49,746 nucleotides of DNA from Candidatus Rokuibacteriota bacterium (GCA_003220435.1 QHSL01000017.1:1-49746), one strand, 5' to 3'; shown: positions 9,051-16,765, counted from the first letter of the stretch. Notes: generated from the sequence alone by a model not told the origin. Made by a program: numbers and translations.

Positions 9051-9074
9051 TCGACAGGAGTCGACAGAGCCGAC

Positions 9075-10268
9075 ATGACACCTTTCGTCACACTGGTGCT
9101 GGCTGGCTTCCTGGCTCGCTTCGGGTATCAGATGGCCCGGAGCCCGGTGCTCCCGCGCTTTGCCCAGGACCTCGGCGCCGCGCCCGAGTTGCTCGGTCTG
9201 ATCTTCGCTGCCTCGACGATCACCGGTGTGGTCATCAAGCTCCCCGCAGGAGCGCTCTCCGACGTACTCGGCCGCAAGCGCATGATGCTGCTGGGCTGTC
9301 TCTTCTTCGCCGTCCCCCCGTTCCTTTACCCCTTCGTCGGTTCTCCGGGCGCGCTCCTCGCGTTGCGCTTCCTTCACGGCTTCGCCACCGCAATTTTCTC
9401 GCCGGTGGCTTCGGCCTTCGTGGCGGACCTCTCCACGCGGGGACGCGGACAGAAGCTCGGGTGGTTCGCGTCGGCGAATGACCTCGGAGGGACCGTGGGG
9501 CCTTTGCTCGGAGGGCTCTTACTGTTCGTCACGGCCAGCTACTCGATGACCTACCTGGCCGTCGGGGTTCTCGGCCTGATTCCACTGGCGATCATCCTCC
9601 GCTTGCCAGAGGATCGGCCCCCTCGCCCCGCGAGCTCCACCCTCGGCGCCAGCTCCCGGCGGTTCTGGTTGGGGATCCGTGAAGTCGCGTCCAGCCGCGC
9701 CGTGGTGATCGCATCGGTGCTCGAAGCGGCCATGTACGTGGGGTACGGGGCGTTTCTCGGCTTCTTCCCTCCGTATGCTCAGGGGATCGGGCTCAACGAC
9801 GCCCAGATCAGCCTGGTCCTGGGCGCCCAGCTCGCCACCACCATGGTCGCCAAGCCACTCACGGGCTGGCTCTCCGATCGTGTCGGGCGAAAGCCCATGA
9901 TCCTGGCGGGCCTCTTCCTGTGTGCCCTGATGCTCCCCGCCGTTCCCGCGCTCACTTCAATCTGGCTTCTCTTCCTGATCTCAGCGCTCTTCGGGCTGGG
10001 GGTCGCCATCGTCACCCCTTCGACCACGGCCCTCGTGGCGGACCTCGTCAAAGCTGGCCGCATGGGGTCAGCGATGGGGGTGTTCGGCACAATCTGGGAC
10101 TGCGGAGAGGCGGCCGGACCGATCCTCGCGGGCGTGCTGATCGCCTCGCTCTCATACGCGCCCGCGTTCGGGCTGATCGCGGCCTTCATGGCCCTCGTGG
10201 CCCTGGTCTTTCTGGTCGCCGTGAAGGACCCGACGGCCGCGGTCGCAGCGGCTGATCGGCCAGCGTAA
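9075..10268 (+). CDS. Major facilitator superfamily transporter (TCR/Tet-type)
   Basis: A 397-residue, twelve-helix MFS permease. The loop 2-3 motif GALSDVLGRKRMMLLG and its repeat in the second half, GWLSDRVGRKPMILAG, are clear, as is the helix-5 drug-exporter-like motif LGGTVGPLLGG. It starts 24 bp after the DUF1259 gene and is probably the last gene of the chrB-headed series. The motifs favour a proton-coupled efflux carrier; the substrate is unknown. Chromate itself is handled by ChrA, so an efflux role for another toxicant or metabolite is possible. No unusual features are seen. Confidence 0.9.
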   Translation: MTPFVTLVLAGFLARFGYQMARSPVLPRFAQDLGAAPELLGLIFAASTITGVVIKLPAGALSDVLGRKRMMLLGCLFFAVPPFLYPFVGSPGALLALRFLHGFATAIFSPVASAFVADLSTRGRGQKLGWFASANDLGGTVGPLLGGLLLFVTASYSMTYLAVGVLGLIPLAIILRLPEDRPPRPASSTLGASSRRFWLGIREVASSRAVVIASVLEAAMYVGYGAFLGFFPPYAQGIGLNDAQISLVLGAQLATTMVAKPLTGWLSDRVGRKPMILAGLFLCALMLPAVPALTSIWLLFLISALFGLGVAIVTPSTTALVADLVKAGRMGSAMGVFGTIWDCGEAAGPILAGVLIASLSYAPAFGLIAAFMALVALVFLVAVKDPTAAVAAADRPA

Positions 10269-10325
10269 GTAAATTCCAACTCTTGGTACATCATGCACCT
10301 TCCTTGATTCCGGGAGGGCGCCCCG

Positions 10326-11180
10326 ATGCGGTTAGCGAGATCCACGAGACGTCGAAGGCTCTTTGCGGTTGCGGTTCTTCTCCTGCTCGCCGGGTGTGCT
10401 GCGGCGAAAGACCGGCTGCTCATTGATCGAGCGGGACGGGTCATCTATAGAGAGTCGCTCCCGCATAGCAGAGACGGCCGCAAAAATGTGGAGGTCTTCT
10501 GGACTCGACCGGCGGGAGATGGCCCGTACCCCGCGCTCCTCCTGATTCACGGGCATCAAGAGCAGCTCAGGAATGGAGGCGAAGCGTACGTCGCGACAGG
10601 TCGCCTGGGAGTCATAGCGGCCCGGGGCTTTGTCGCCGCCGCCCTTTCGCAGCCGGGTTACGGCAACTCCGACGGCCCGCAAGATTATTGCGGGCCGTTT
10701 ACCCAAGAGGCGGCCTTGGTGGCCTTGGATTTCTTGCGAAAGCAATCATTCGTCGATCCGAAGAAAGTGGCGCTCTACGGTTACAGCAGGGGAGCTATCG
10801 TCGCGAGCATGGTGGCAACGCAAGACCCGCAGCTGGCCGCTGTCGTCCTCGGTGCAGGAGCTTACGACTTTTTCAGCTGGTATCCGACGCCGTTACCCGG
10901 AATCGACACCAATATCAGGCTGGAGGCGGGCGCCTCAGCCGAGGCGTTCAGGGCTCGGTCTGCGATCTATCAAGCAGACAAAATCAAAGCTCCGGTGCTT
11001 TTGCTACACGGCGAGCAGGATGAACGCATTCCGGTCCGGCAGGCAGAAGCCTTTGCCGAGAAACTCAAAGCAAACGGTATCGTGGTTACGCTGAAGATTT
11101 TCGCCGGCGCCCGGCATGGCATACCGATCGATGAGCAGTATCGTGAGATATATGCATTTCTCGAACAGTCTCTCCGCTAG
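10326..11180 (+). CDS. Alpha/beta-hydrolase lipoprotein (prolyl oligopeptidase/dienelactone hydrolase-like)
   Basis: A 284-residue hydrolase with a lipoprotein signal peptide: hydrophobic stretch then lipobox LLAGC, with Cys24 as the lipidated residue. Catalytic residues are inferred as Ser154 in the nucleophile elbow GYSRG, Asp in GEQDERIPV and His in GARHGIPI. LLIHGHQE carries the oxyanion-hole region. The reaction is ester or peptide hydrolysis on the outer face of a membrane; the natural substrate is unknown. GGGAGG precedes the ATG. Base composition looks lower in GC than its neighbours, which may mean separate origin. It ends 25 bp before the orphan rnpB fragment that marks the island edge. 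Confidence 0.87.
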   Translation: MRLARSTRRRRLFAVAVLLLLAGCAAAKDRLLIDRAGRVIYRESLPHSRDGRKNVEVFWTRPAGDGPYPALLLIHGHQEQLRNGGEAYVATGRLGVIAARGFVAAALSQPGYGNSDGPQDYCGPFTQEAALVALDFLRKQSFVDPKKVALYGYSRGAIVASMVATQDPQLAAVVLGAGAYDFFSWYPTPLPGIDTNIRLEAGASAEAFRARSAIYQADKIKAPVLLLHGEQDERIPVRQAEAFAEKLKANGIVVTLKIFAGARHGIPIDEQYREIYAFLEQSLR

Positions 11181-11204
11181 TGGCGCCAAGTGATGGAAAG
11201 CGAG

Positions 11205-11241
11205 GAAAAGCGCCAGAGAAGGCCTGTAAGCCGGGTTCTGT
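11205..11241 (+). repeat. Left 37-bp direct repeat: orphan copy of the rnpB 3' end (candidate attachment site)
   Basis: These 37 bases are identical to 21320-21356, which is the 3' end of the intact RNase P RNA gene, in the same orientation. Here no RNase P RNA precedes it; the sequence diverges on both sides. An orphan 3' end of a small stable RNA gene is the usual scar of site-specific integration, so this is read as the outer attachment site of a 10.1-kb island. No integrase is seen. Confidence 0.7.
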
Positions 11242-11339
11242 TCCGTCGTCGAGTTCTCTCACTGTTCTGAGAGGTTACGAGGAAGTTGAGCGAATCACTT
11301 CAAGAGGGTATGTAATCGAGGAGAAAAAGGGGGAGAGCA

Positions 11340-11702
11340 ATGGCCACGATTCTCTACGTCGGTACCGCAGGCAGCGACGATCCCACGCGAGCGGGACTGC
11401 CGTTCAACTTCGCGTTGGGCGCGGTCGAGGCCGGTCACCAGCCGATGATCTTTCTCGCTGGCGAAGCCGCCTACCTGATGAAGGACGATGTTGCCGGGGC
11501 GGTCATGCCCGTCGCGATGCCGCCGCTAAAGGACATGCTGGCAGCAGTCATCGCTCAGAGAGTGCCGATCTTCGTCTGAGGGAAGTGCTCGGTGGCCCGT
11601 GGGGTCACCGATGTGGATCTCAAGAGCAAGAACGCCCAGTTCATCACCCCGAAAATCTTTGCCGAGAAAACCGCCGCAGCCGACAAGGTGGTGTCGCTGT
11701 AG
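11340..11702 (+). CDS. DsrE-like selenoprotein (in-frame UGA at codon 80 read as selenocysteine)
   Basis: A DsrE/DsrF-like fold protein, 120 residues if UGA at 11577-11579 is read as Sec. The part before the UGA (MATILYVGTAGSDDPTRAGL ... AVIAQRVPIFV) is a DsrE N-terminal region that would lack its end. The same frame continues after the UGA with GKCSVARGVTDVDLKSKNAQ up to a TAG at 11700. In homologues the strand ending PIFV is followed by a Cys, so the UGA sits exactly at a cysteine site and gives a U-x-x-C pair (U80, C83). A strong hairpin starts ten bases after the UGA. A GGGGGAG ribosome site precedes the ATG. DsrE-type proteins carry or transfer sulfur on such cysteines. Ordinary annotation would report a truncated 79-residue protein. 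Confidence 0.82.
11590..11610 (+). promoter_or_regulatory. Candidate bacterial SECIS hairpin of the DsrE-like gene
   Basis: The arms CGGTGGCCC (11590-11598) and GGGTCACCG (11602-11610) pair fully, with one G-U pair, around a GUG loop; opening the last pair gives a five-base loop CGUGG with G at position two. The loop lies 19 bases after the UGA, within the range known for bacterial SECIS elements, which also carry a G among the first two loop bases. Confidence 0.75.
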
Positions 11703-11766
11703 CAGCCGCCTCAGGATCCCGAAGCCAGCATTCCGGCGAGGAACGCCTTGACGCGCCGCCCGCCCG

Positions 11767-12021
11767 TCAACTGAGCCACACGGCGTCGCCCTCTGACCAG
11801 TTGAGTCCCAACCCGAGGAACGGGCAGCAGCGGCGTTCGACGGTGATCCATTCGGCCACCTGCCTGAACAGCGCCGGGTCGGGCCGGAGGCGGGCGGCGT
11901 ACCCCTCGGCCAGCTCCCGGACTTCCTCCACCGCGGCCTTCATAGCCTCGCGCAATGCCTCGTAACGCAACTTCTCAGGGCCTTCGAAGATATCAAGCCG
12001 GCACTCCAACACGTCGGTCAT
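11767..12021 (-). CDS. Small CCPF-motif protein, probably frameshifted at its C-terminus
   Basis: An 84-residue soluble protein beginning MTDVLECRLDIFEGPEKLRY, with a helical middle and a conserved-looking ITVERRCCPFLGLGLNWSEG segment. The vicinal cysteines suggest metal binding, and proteins with this CCPF motif are often found beside MerR-type metal regulators. The frame stops with TGA at 11767, but the next frame continues with LTGGRRVKAFLAGMLASGS to a stop at 11711, which looks like the missing C-terminus. One extra base near 11769 would restore it, so either a mutation or an assembly error has cut the gene. The start overlaps the end of the MerR remnant (TGA/ATG at 12018-12021), indicating an original operon. 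Confidence 0.7.
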   Translation of the reverse strand: MTDVLECRLDIFEGPEKLRYEALREAMKAAVEEVRELAEGYAARLRPDPALFRQVAEWITVERRCCPFLGLGLNWSEGDAVWLS

Positions 12022-12317
12022 CGTGTCCTCCGTCCTCCGGCCGCCGCCTGGGCGACAATCGGACAGTTGCCGTTGCAGCGGCACAGGGTTATCGCCTGCA
12101 GTCGGTGCTTCATTGCTTGAAGCTGACCGATCTTCTCGTCGATCTCTCGAATCTTGGTGCCTGCACTGACGCGGACGCGCGTGGCGTGCCCCGCACGTGA
12201 TCGCTCGGAATGCGGGCGAGTTCCCCGATCTCGCGCAAGGTGAAGCCGAGTCCCTGGGCCCACTTGATGAGGCGCACGCGCTCGACCGTGTCGGCGGGAT
12301 AGGCCTATCTGGGAAGA
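12018..12317 (-). pseudogene. Remnant of a MerR-family regulator
   Basis: Two frames carry pieces of a MerR regulator. The first reads YPADTVERVRLIKWAQGLGF followed by TLREIGELARIPSDHV, part of the DNA-binding and linker region. The other frame reads TKIREIDEKIGQLQAMKHRL and ITLCRCNGNCPIV, the dimerisation helix and C-terminal metal-type cysteines. A frameshift near 12180 separates them, and the helix-turn-helix start is lost: an in-frame TAG precedes YPADTV. The gene is therefore inactive unless the sequence is in error. It lies directly upstream of the CCPF gene and downstream of the CDF transporter, all on the minus strand, so it is probably a former metal regulator of these genes. Confidence 0.72.
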
Positions 12318-12478
12318 GGGCGTTGTTGTCCTCTTTGGTGGCGATGATCGCGTTGCGAGGGTCAGGGCGGCTTGCGGGAGCGCGAGCACCAAGGTGTCCC
12401 GGACTACATCGCGAAGCCCGAGAGACGGCAGACCGATGGATGGGAGCCGGAACCTTGGCGACAAGGCACTCAGGTCGC

Positions 12479-13099
12479 TCATGAGGTTCGGATCGGTGAT
12501 GAGGGCGGCGAGAGCGCGCGCGATGCGTCACGGATCACCTGGACCGCCGAGTAACCGAATACCCCGGCGACAAGCAGTCCGATGACAATGTCAGGCCAAG
12601 GCGAGCCCGTAAGCGCTACCGCGGCAGCGGCCACGAGGACGCCAGCGTTGCCGACCACGTCGTTCCGAGAGCAGACCCACGCCGACCGCATGTTGATGTC
12701 ATCGCTTCGCCGCCGCCAGAGGAGTAGCAGGCAGAGGAGATTCGCGGCGAAAGCTAGTGTGCCGACCGCGCCCATAACCTCGACAGTTGGTGTGATCCCG
12801 CGGGCGATTTTTACGGCCACCTGGACGAGAACGCCGATCCCGAAGGCGGCCATAATCACACCCTTGAGAAGCGCGGCGCGGGCCTGCCAGAAGAGGCCCC
12901 GGCTGATGACGTACAGGCTGAATCCGTACACGATGGCGTCGCCGAGCATGTCGACGGAATCGGCGAACAACGCGGTCGAGTTGGCGAGGATACCGGCGAT
13001 ACTCTCTACGAGGAACATCAGGACGTTGATCCAGAGAACCACGTGGAGCACCCGCCGTTGTTCGCGCGGAATTTCCCGGACTTCACAGCACTCGTCCAT
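12479..13099 (-). CDS. Short cation diffusion facilitator (CDF) family transporter
   Basis: A 206-residue membrane protein with about six hydrophobic helices. It has the CDF metal-site signatures in helix 2 (ALFADSVDMLGDAIVYGF) and helix 5 (RSAWVCSRNDVVGNAGVLVA). It lacks the C-terminal cytoplasmic domain of full-size CDF proteins, which is normal for this short subgroup. The N-terminus MDECCEVREIPREQRR carries vicinal cysteines. It exports divalent metal (Zn, Co, Ni or similar) from the cytoplasm by proton antiport; the metal is not certain. The ATG at 13099 is chosen because the upstream part of the frame is unlike the family. GGAGG lies very close to the ATG. A MerR remnant and CCPF gene follow, consistent with a metal-response cluster. 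Confidence 0.83.
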   Translation of the reverse strand: MDECCEVREIPREQRRVLHVVLWINVLMFLVESIAGILANSTALFADSVDMLGDAIVYGFSLYVISRGLFWQARAALLKGVIMAAFGIGVLVQVAVKIARGITPTVEVMGAVGTLAFAANLLCLLLLWRRRSDDINMRSAWVCSRNDVVGNAGVLVAAAAVALTGSPWPDIVIGLLVAGVFGYSAVQVIRDASRALSPPSSPIRTS

Positions 13100-13208
13100 G
13101 GCCTCCAAGCTTAAGCGAGTTGCACGGCTTACCCTGTCCTCATCGTAAGGTCCATCCGAAGCCCGCGCAAGGTCATCGACACCTCCAGAAGTTAAAATCG
13201 GCCCGTCT

Positions 13209-13910
13209 TTATCCCGGCACCACGATGTGGTCAAACCCCTCGGCGTAGGAATACCCCGTCTCCTTTCCCAGCGTCGCCGCGCGGTTCCGCATGCGAGCCT
13301 CGACCGCCTCGAAGTCACCGACCTGGCTCTTGTGGCAGCGGATCGCCTCGAGCTTCAGCTCCATCGTGCCCGTAATGTCGAGAACGAGTCGCGGCTGTTC
13401 CCACTGCACCAGGTACACCTCACGCACCTTGTGCGGCTCGTGGTCGGGCAGCAACTCCGGAAAGGAGAGATGGTCGCGCGCCAGCGGGTAGACACAATCG
13501 AGGACAACACGGGCAGTGGTTCGATGGTCCCGGTGCCAGCCGGGAAAGCTGTTGTACGTGCGGTATGGGTTGAGCGTGATGACAAGGTCTGGTCGCCATC
13601 GTCGAATCTCACGACTGATGTCGCGCCGCAGGTCGCGGGTATCCTCGAGCTCGCCGTCCTCGTAACCGAGGAACTCCACGCTCCGGACTCCGAGCACACG
13701 GGCAGCTCGTCGCTGTTCGTCTTCCCGGATCGGTATCAGTTGCTCCGACGTGATATTGCGGTCACTCGAACCTTTGTTGCCGTTGGTCACGACGACGTAG
13801 GCGATCTCACGGCCTTCCATGGCCAACCGACCGACGGTTCCGCCAGCCAAGAACTCCGGGTCGTCGGGATGCGCGGCGACGACCAAGACGCGGCCATTGG
13901 CGGTGGTCAT
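13209..13910 (-). CDS. PIG-L/LmbE-type zinc-dependent deacetylase
   Basis: A 233-residue PIG-L family N-deacetylase. The zinc-binding motif AAHPDDPEF lies at about residues 12-20, followed by FLGYEDGELEDTRDLRRDI and the second metal and catalytic region PGWHRDHRTTARVVLDCVYP. Family members remove N-acetyl groups from sugars or sugar conjugates, for example in bacillithiol, mycothiol and lincomycin pathways. A role in low-molecular-weight thiol or glycoside metabolism is possible but not shown. The start overlaps the preceding MFS gene by four bases (ATGA at 13907-13910), so this gene is the third member of the MerR-MFS-deacetylase operon. Confidence 0.88.
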   Translation of the reverse strand: MTTANGRVLVVAAHPDDPEFLAGGTVGRLAMEGREIAYVVVTNGNKGSSDRNITSEQLIPIREDEQRRAARVLGVRSVEFLGYEDGELEDTRDLRRDISREIRRWRPDLVITLNPYRTYNSFPGWHRDHRTTARVVLDCVYPLARDHLSFPELLPDHEPHKVREVYLVQWEQPRLVLDITGTMELKLEAIRCHKSQVGDFEAVEARMRNRAATLGKETGYSYAEGFDHIVVPG

Positions 13911-15109
13911 GAGTCGTCTCCTCTTTCTGCACTGACCGCCGCCGTGGTGCTTGCGTGACGGCGGCACCGCCATGCCGCCCCCGCGAGCAGTGCGGCTCCC
14001 GTCAAGAATGGCGCGGAGAGATCGATGGCGTCCGCGAGAACGCCCATCACGAGAGGGCCCAGGATCTGGCCACTATCGCTCATCGTGCGAAGCCAGCCGA
14101 TCGCGATGCCCTGGAGTGGAGGTTCAACCTGGTCGCTCGTCAGCGCTGTCGGAACGGCCGCGACGAAGCCTGCCGTGGCTCCGATCGCGAAGCTACAAGC
14201 GCCGAGGACGACCGGCTGCGTCAGCCGTGACGCGCCAGCCAGCAACGCGGCGTAGATGAGCAAGCCCGGAATCAGCACGTGCATGCGACCTCGCCGATCC
14301 GAGACGGTGCCTCCCAGCCATAGCGCCATGAGTCGCCCGAGTACGCTCAGACTGACGACGGTGCCGACGGCCTCCGGGCCAAGACCCGCGTGGGTGAGCA
14401 GGTAAAGCGGGAACAAGAACACCAGAACACCCGTCTGAATAGCCGTCAACAGCCCGTTCGTCACACCCATGAGAACCACTCCGCGTGTGCGCAGCACCGT
14501 GGTCAGAACGCGTCGATCCTGTGATCGTTGCTGCGACGGGGCGGCGGCGAGTGACGCCCAGCGTCCGACGGTGATCCCCGCCACGACCATGCACGCTGCC
14601 TCGAAGAGAAATGGGCTGGCGACTCCAATCCCCTGATACAGCCAGCCGCCCGCGGCACTGCCCAGCAACAGTCCCGCTGTTTCACTCATCAGCAGCAAGC
14701 TGACCGCCTGGCCTCGGCTCTGCGGCGCCGGCAAGCTGACGGTGGCGGTCGTGGCAACCGTCGCAAACATCGCCCAACCAACTCCGCCCAGCGCGCGCAA
14801 CCCCAGGAACACATCGAACCGCGACGTCATGACGCTGACGACATCGATGAATGCAATCAGCACCAAACCCCCGACCATGAGCGGACGTCCGAGATGGTTC
14901 AATACGTATCCGGTCGGGATGTTGGCGATCCATTTGCCGGCGCCGAACACGACCGGGATCAAGGTCACCATCCGGTAGTTCGCGGAGAACGTGCGCTGGA
15001 GATAGAGCGGCATCGAGGGGCGCAAAACGCCTTGGCCGAGATTGAACAAAAATGCCGCGGCGAGTACGGCCGCCGGCACCCTCTGCGTCCGCTCGGACGG
15101 CAGCGTCAT
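13907..15109 (-). CDS. MFS transporter under MerR control
   Basis: A 400-residue twelve-helix MFS permease. The loop 2-3 motif is GYVLNHLGRPLMVGG and its second-half counterpart GGTVSDRRGRMHVLIPG. It overlaps the upstream MerR gene and the downstream deacetylase gene by four bases each, so the three are one translationally coupled operon. Control by the MerR protein through the operator at 15606-15636 is expected. That makes export of the MerR inducer, or of a compound made or processed by the deacetylase, the likely role. The substrate is not recognisable from sequence. Confidence 0.88.
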   Translation of the reverse strand: MTLPSERTQRVPAAVLAAAFLFNLGQGVLRPSMPLYLQRTFSANYRMVTLIPVVFGAGKWIANIPTGYVLNHLGRPLMVGGLVLIAFIDVVSVMTSRFDVFLGLRALGGVGWAMFATVATTATVSLPAPQSRGQAVSLLLMSETAGLLLGSAAGGWLYQGIGVASPFLFEAACMVVAGITVGRWASLAAAPSQQRSQDRRVLTTVLRTRGVVLMGVTNGLLTAIQTGVLVFLFPLYLLTHAGLGPEAVGTVVSLSVLGRLMALWLGGTVSDRRGRMHVLIPGLLIYAALLAGASRLTQPVVLGACSFAIGATAGFVAAVPTALTSDQVEPPLQGIAIGWLRTMSDSGQILGPLVMGVLADAIDLSAPFLTGAALLAGAAWRCRRHASTTAAVSAERGDDS

Positions 15110-15573
15110 GCAGTCGCTTCGGACGTTCCAATCGGTCCGGATTCACGTCGGCGCACCGGACCGTTCTTCGTCTCCAGGCATTGACATGCGCGGCCGCGAG
15201 GGCGGCGTACCGCGGTTCGCATTCGTTGGTGAATCTGCTCGAGCTGCTGCCGCAGTCGTTCCAGCTCGGTGATCTGATTCGTCACGGCGTCGAGCTGCGC
15301 CCGAACCAGTGTGCGAAGCCGAGGACGGAGATCGGGGCGCGCGCCTCCGTTGAAGGTGCCCATCAGTGTCTTGAGCTGTTGAAGCGGCAGGCCCAGGGAA
15401 CGGGCTCGACGGATGAACCGGAGCCGCTCCACGCCGGGCTGATCGTAGAGTCGGTAGCCTGACGCGGCGCGGCTGGGGGCCGGCAACACTCCGATCTGTT
15501 CGTAGTAGCGGATCGTTTTCGCGTCTACGCCGCTCGTCTTCGCGACCTGGCCGATCGTAAGGCTGGGGGCCAT
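15106..15573 (-). CDS. MerR-family transcriptional regulator
   Basis: A 155-residue MerR regulator. The winged helix-turn-helix is at residues 5-75 (LTIGQVAKTSGVDAKTIRYY, then YEQIGVLPAPSRAASGYRLY), followed by the long dimerisation helix rich in Leu and Gln. The C-terminus carries a CQC pair (RACQCLE), which could bind a soft metal or react with thiols, but the classic CueR or ZntR metal loop is not obvious. It is the first gene of an operon with MFS and PIG-L genes. A canonical MerR operator with a 19-bp spacer lies just upstream, so it very likely activates its own operon when bound to inducer. Confidence 0.9.
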   Translation of the reverse strand: MAPSLTIGQVAKTSGVDAKTIRYYEQIGVLPAPSRAASGYRLYDQPGVERLRFIRRARSLGLPLQQLKTLMGTFNGGARPDLRPRLRTLVRAQLDAVTNQITELERLRQQLEQIHQRMRTAVRRPRGRACQCLETKNGPVRRRESGPIGTSEATA

Positions 15574-15605
15574 AGGCTACCCTCCCTCGGTTGGGGTCCC
15601 GGCCA

Positions 15606-15636
15606 ACGATAGGCCTTCCAGTGTCTGGAAGGTCAA
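15606..15636 (-). promoter_or_regulatory. MerR-type promoter/operator with 19-bp spacer
   Basis: On the minus strand TTGACC (15631-15636) and TATCGT (15606-15611) are separated by 19 bp, the over-long spacing typical of MerR-activated promoters. The spacer holds a perfect dyad, CCTTCCAG and CTGGAAGG around a 3-bp centre (15614-15632), close to the CueR/HMR-type operator consensus. It serves the merR-MFS-deacetylase operon. Confidence 0.85.
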
Positions 15637-15657
15637 GGGGGGTGTGGCCCGACCTCG

Positions 15658-15777
15658 TTACCGATGGGGCGAGTCGTGCGCCGGCGTCAGATAGTTCACG
15701 CTCAGAGGACCGATGCCGTGCTCCTGGATGATCGTTTCCTCGGTAGTCCAGCCGAAATGATGAATCGTTGCGGGCAT
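15658..15777 (-). pseudogene. C-terminal remnant of a cupin-domain protein
   Basis: A 39-residue frame reads MPATIHHFGWTTEETIIQEH followed by GIGPLSVNYLTPAHDSP, which matches the last strands of a cupin of the type that ends in a HFxWT...IQVHGxGP motif. The rest of the cupin barrel is missing upstream; instead another frame reads VFELVVVDSEG. It is probably a truncated leftover and not a functional protein, although it does have an ATG and a GAGG run upstream. It lies between the MerR operator and the LysR gene. Confidence 0.45.
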
Positions 15778-15823
15778 CTCGCCGACCCTCACTGTCGACG
15801 ACCACTAGCTCGAAAACACGCGA

Positions 15824-16765
15824 TCACCCCTTCGAGGTCGTGCTCGTCTTCTTCTTGAGGCGCCGTGCGTCCTTCCTCCCGTGTGCCGTGTGCTCGAGGA
15901 GCTCCATGAAGGCGCGGGCGCTCGCGGTGACCCTGCGCGATTCATGGTGCAGGACATGAAAGTGTCGTTGAATCCGAACGCCACGGAGTCGGAGTGCGCG
16001 GAGCCGGCCGGTAGTCGTTTCGCCGCGTACCGCATACACCGATGCAAACGCAACGCCCAGACCGGCCATCACGCCTTGCTTGATCGCTTCAGTGTGGTCG
16101 AGTTCCATCGTCACCCTGAACTTGACACCCGCCCGCTGTAGCGCGCGTTCCGTGACGCTTCTGGTCGCGGATCCTGCCTCCCGCATGAGCAGAGGCTCAT
16201 CGGCAAGCGCCTCGGGCGCGATGTCCCGCCGCCTGGCCCACTGGTGTCGTGGCGGGACGATGAGCACCAGCTCATCAAGCATCCCTGCGGCCAGACATTC
16301 CTGGCCCGGGCTGACGCTATGCCCTCCCACAATGCCGAGATCGAGTTCGCGCTCTCCGACGCGCTGCTCGATGACCTGAGAATTGGCAATTTGGAGCTTC
16401 AGATCGACGCCTGGATACCTCGTGCGAAACGCGGCGACGATGCCGGGCATCACGTAGAGCCCTGGTGTCGTGCTGGCGCCGATCAAGAGTGATCCGTGAG
16501 CCAGACCATCGAGCTCCGAGACCGCTTGACGCGCTTCCTCGACCGAGGACACCACGCTAGCGGCATATCGCTCAAAGACACGGCCGGCCTCGGTCATGGT
16601 CACCTCCTTTCCCCGACGGTAGAACAGAACCTTTCCCAGCTCGCCCTCGAGCTCGATGACGTGTTCGGAGAGCGTCGGCTGTGACGAATGGATTTTCTTC
16701 GCGGCACGGCTGAAGCTTTTTTCTTGAGCGACGGCGAGAAACACCTCGAGCTGGCGCAACGTCAT
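15824..16765 (-). CDS. LysR-family transcriptional regulator
   Basis: A 313-residue LysR-type regulator. The N-terminal winged helix-turn-helix begins MTLRQLEVFLAVAQEKSFSR and includes AAKKIHSSQPTLSEHVIELE. The effector-binding domain covers about residues 90-295, with GLGVAFASVYAV near the hinge. It resembles CysB/CbbR-like members in its HTH, but the ligand is unknown. It is divergent from the metallo-beta-lactamase-fold selenoprotein gene, with 95 bp between the two starts. LysR proteins usually control the divergent gene, so it is the expected regulator of the selenoprotein-MFS-PLP/NifU operon. Confidence 0.92.
   Translation of the reverse strand: MTLRQLEVFLAVAQEKSFSRAAKKIHSSQPTLSEHVIELEGELGKVLFYRRGKEVTMTEAGRVFERYAASVVSSVEEARQAVSELDGLAHGSLLIGASTTPGLYVMPGIVAAFRTRYPGVDLKLQIANSQVIEQRVGERELDLGIVGGHSVSPGQECLAAGMLDELVLIVPPRHQWARRRDIAPEALADEPLLMREAGSATRSVTERALQRAGVKFRVTMELDHTEAIKQGVMAGLGVAFASVYAVRGETTTGRLRALRLRGVRIQRHFHVLHHESRRVTASARAFMELLEHTAHGRKDARRLKKKTSTTSKG

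Noticed and set aside
11767-11769. TGA at the end of the CCPF gene as a fourth selenocysteine codon
   Set aside because: The frame after the TGA (RAGGASRRSS) is not protein-like, whereas the neighbouring frame gives LTGGRRVKAFLAGML; a frameshift explains it better.
11180-11965. A 261-codon plus-strand frame over the left repeat
   Set aside because: It reads through the rnpB fragment and the DsrE gene in the wrong frame; no domain seen.
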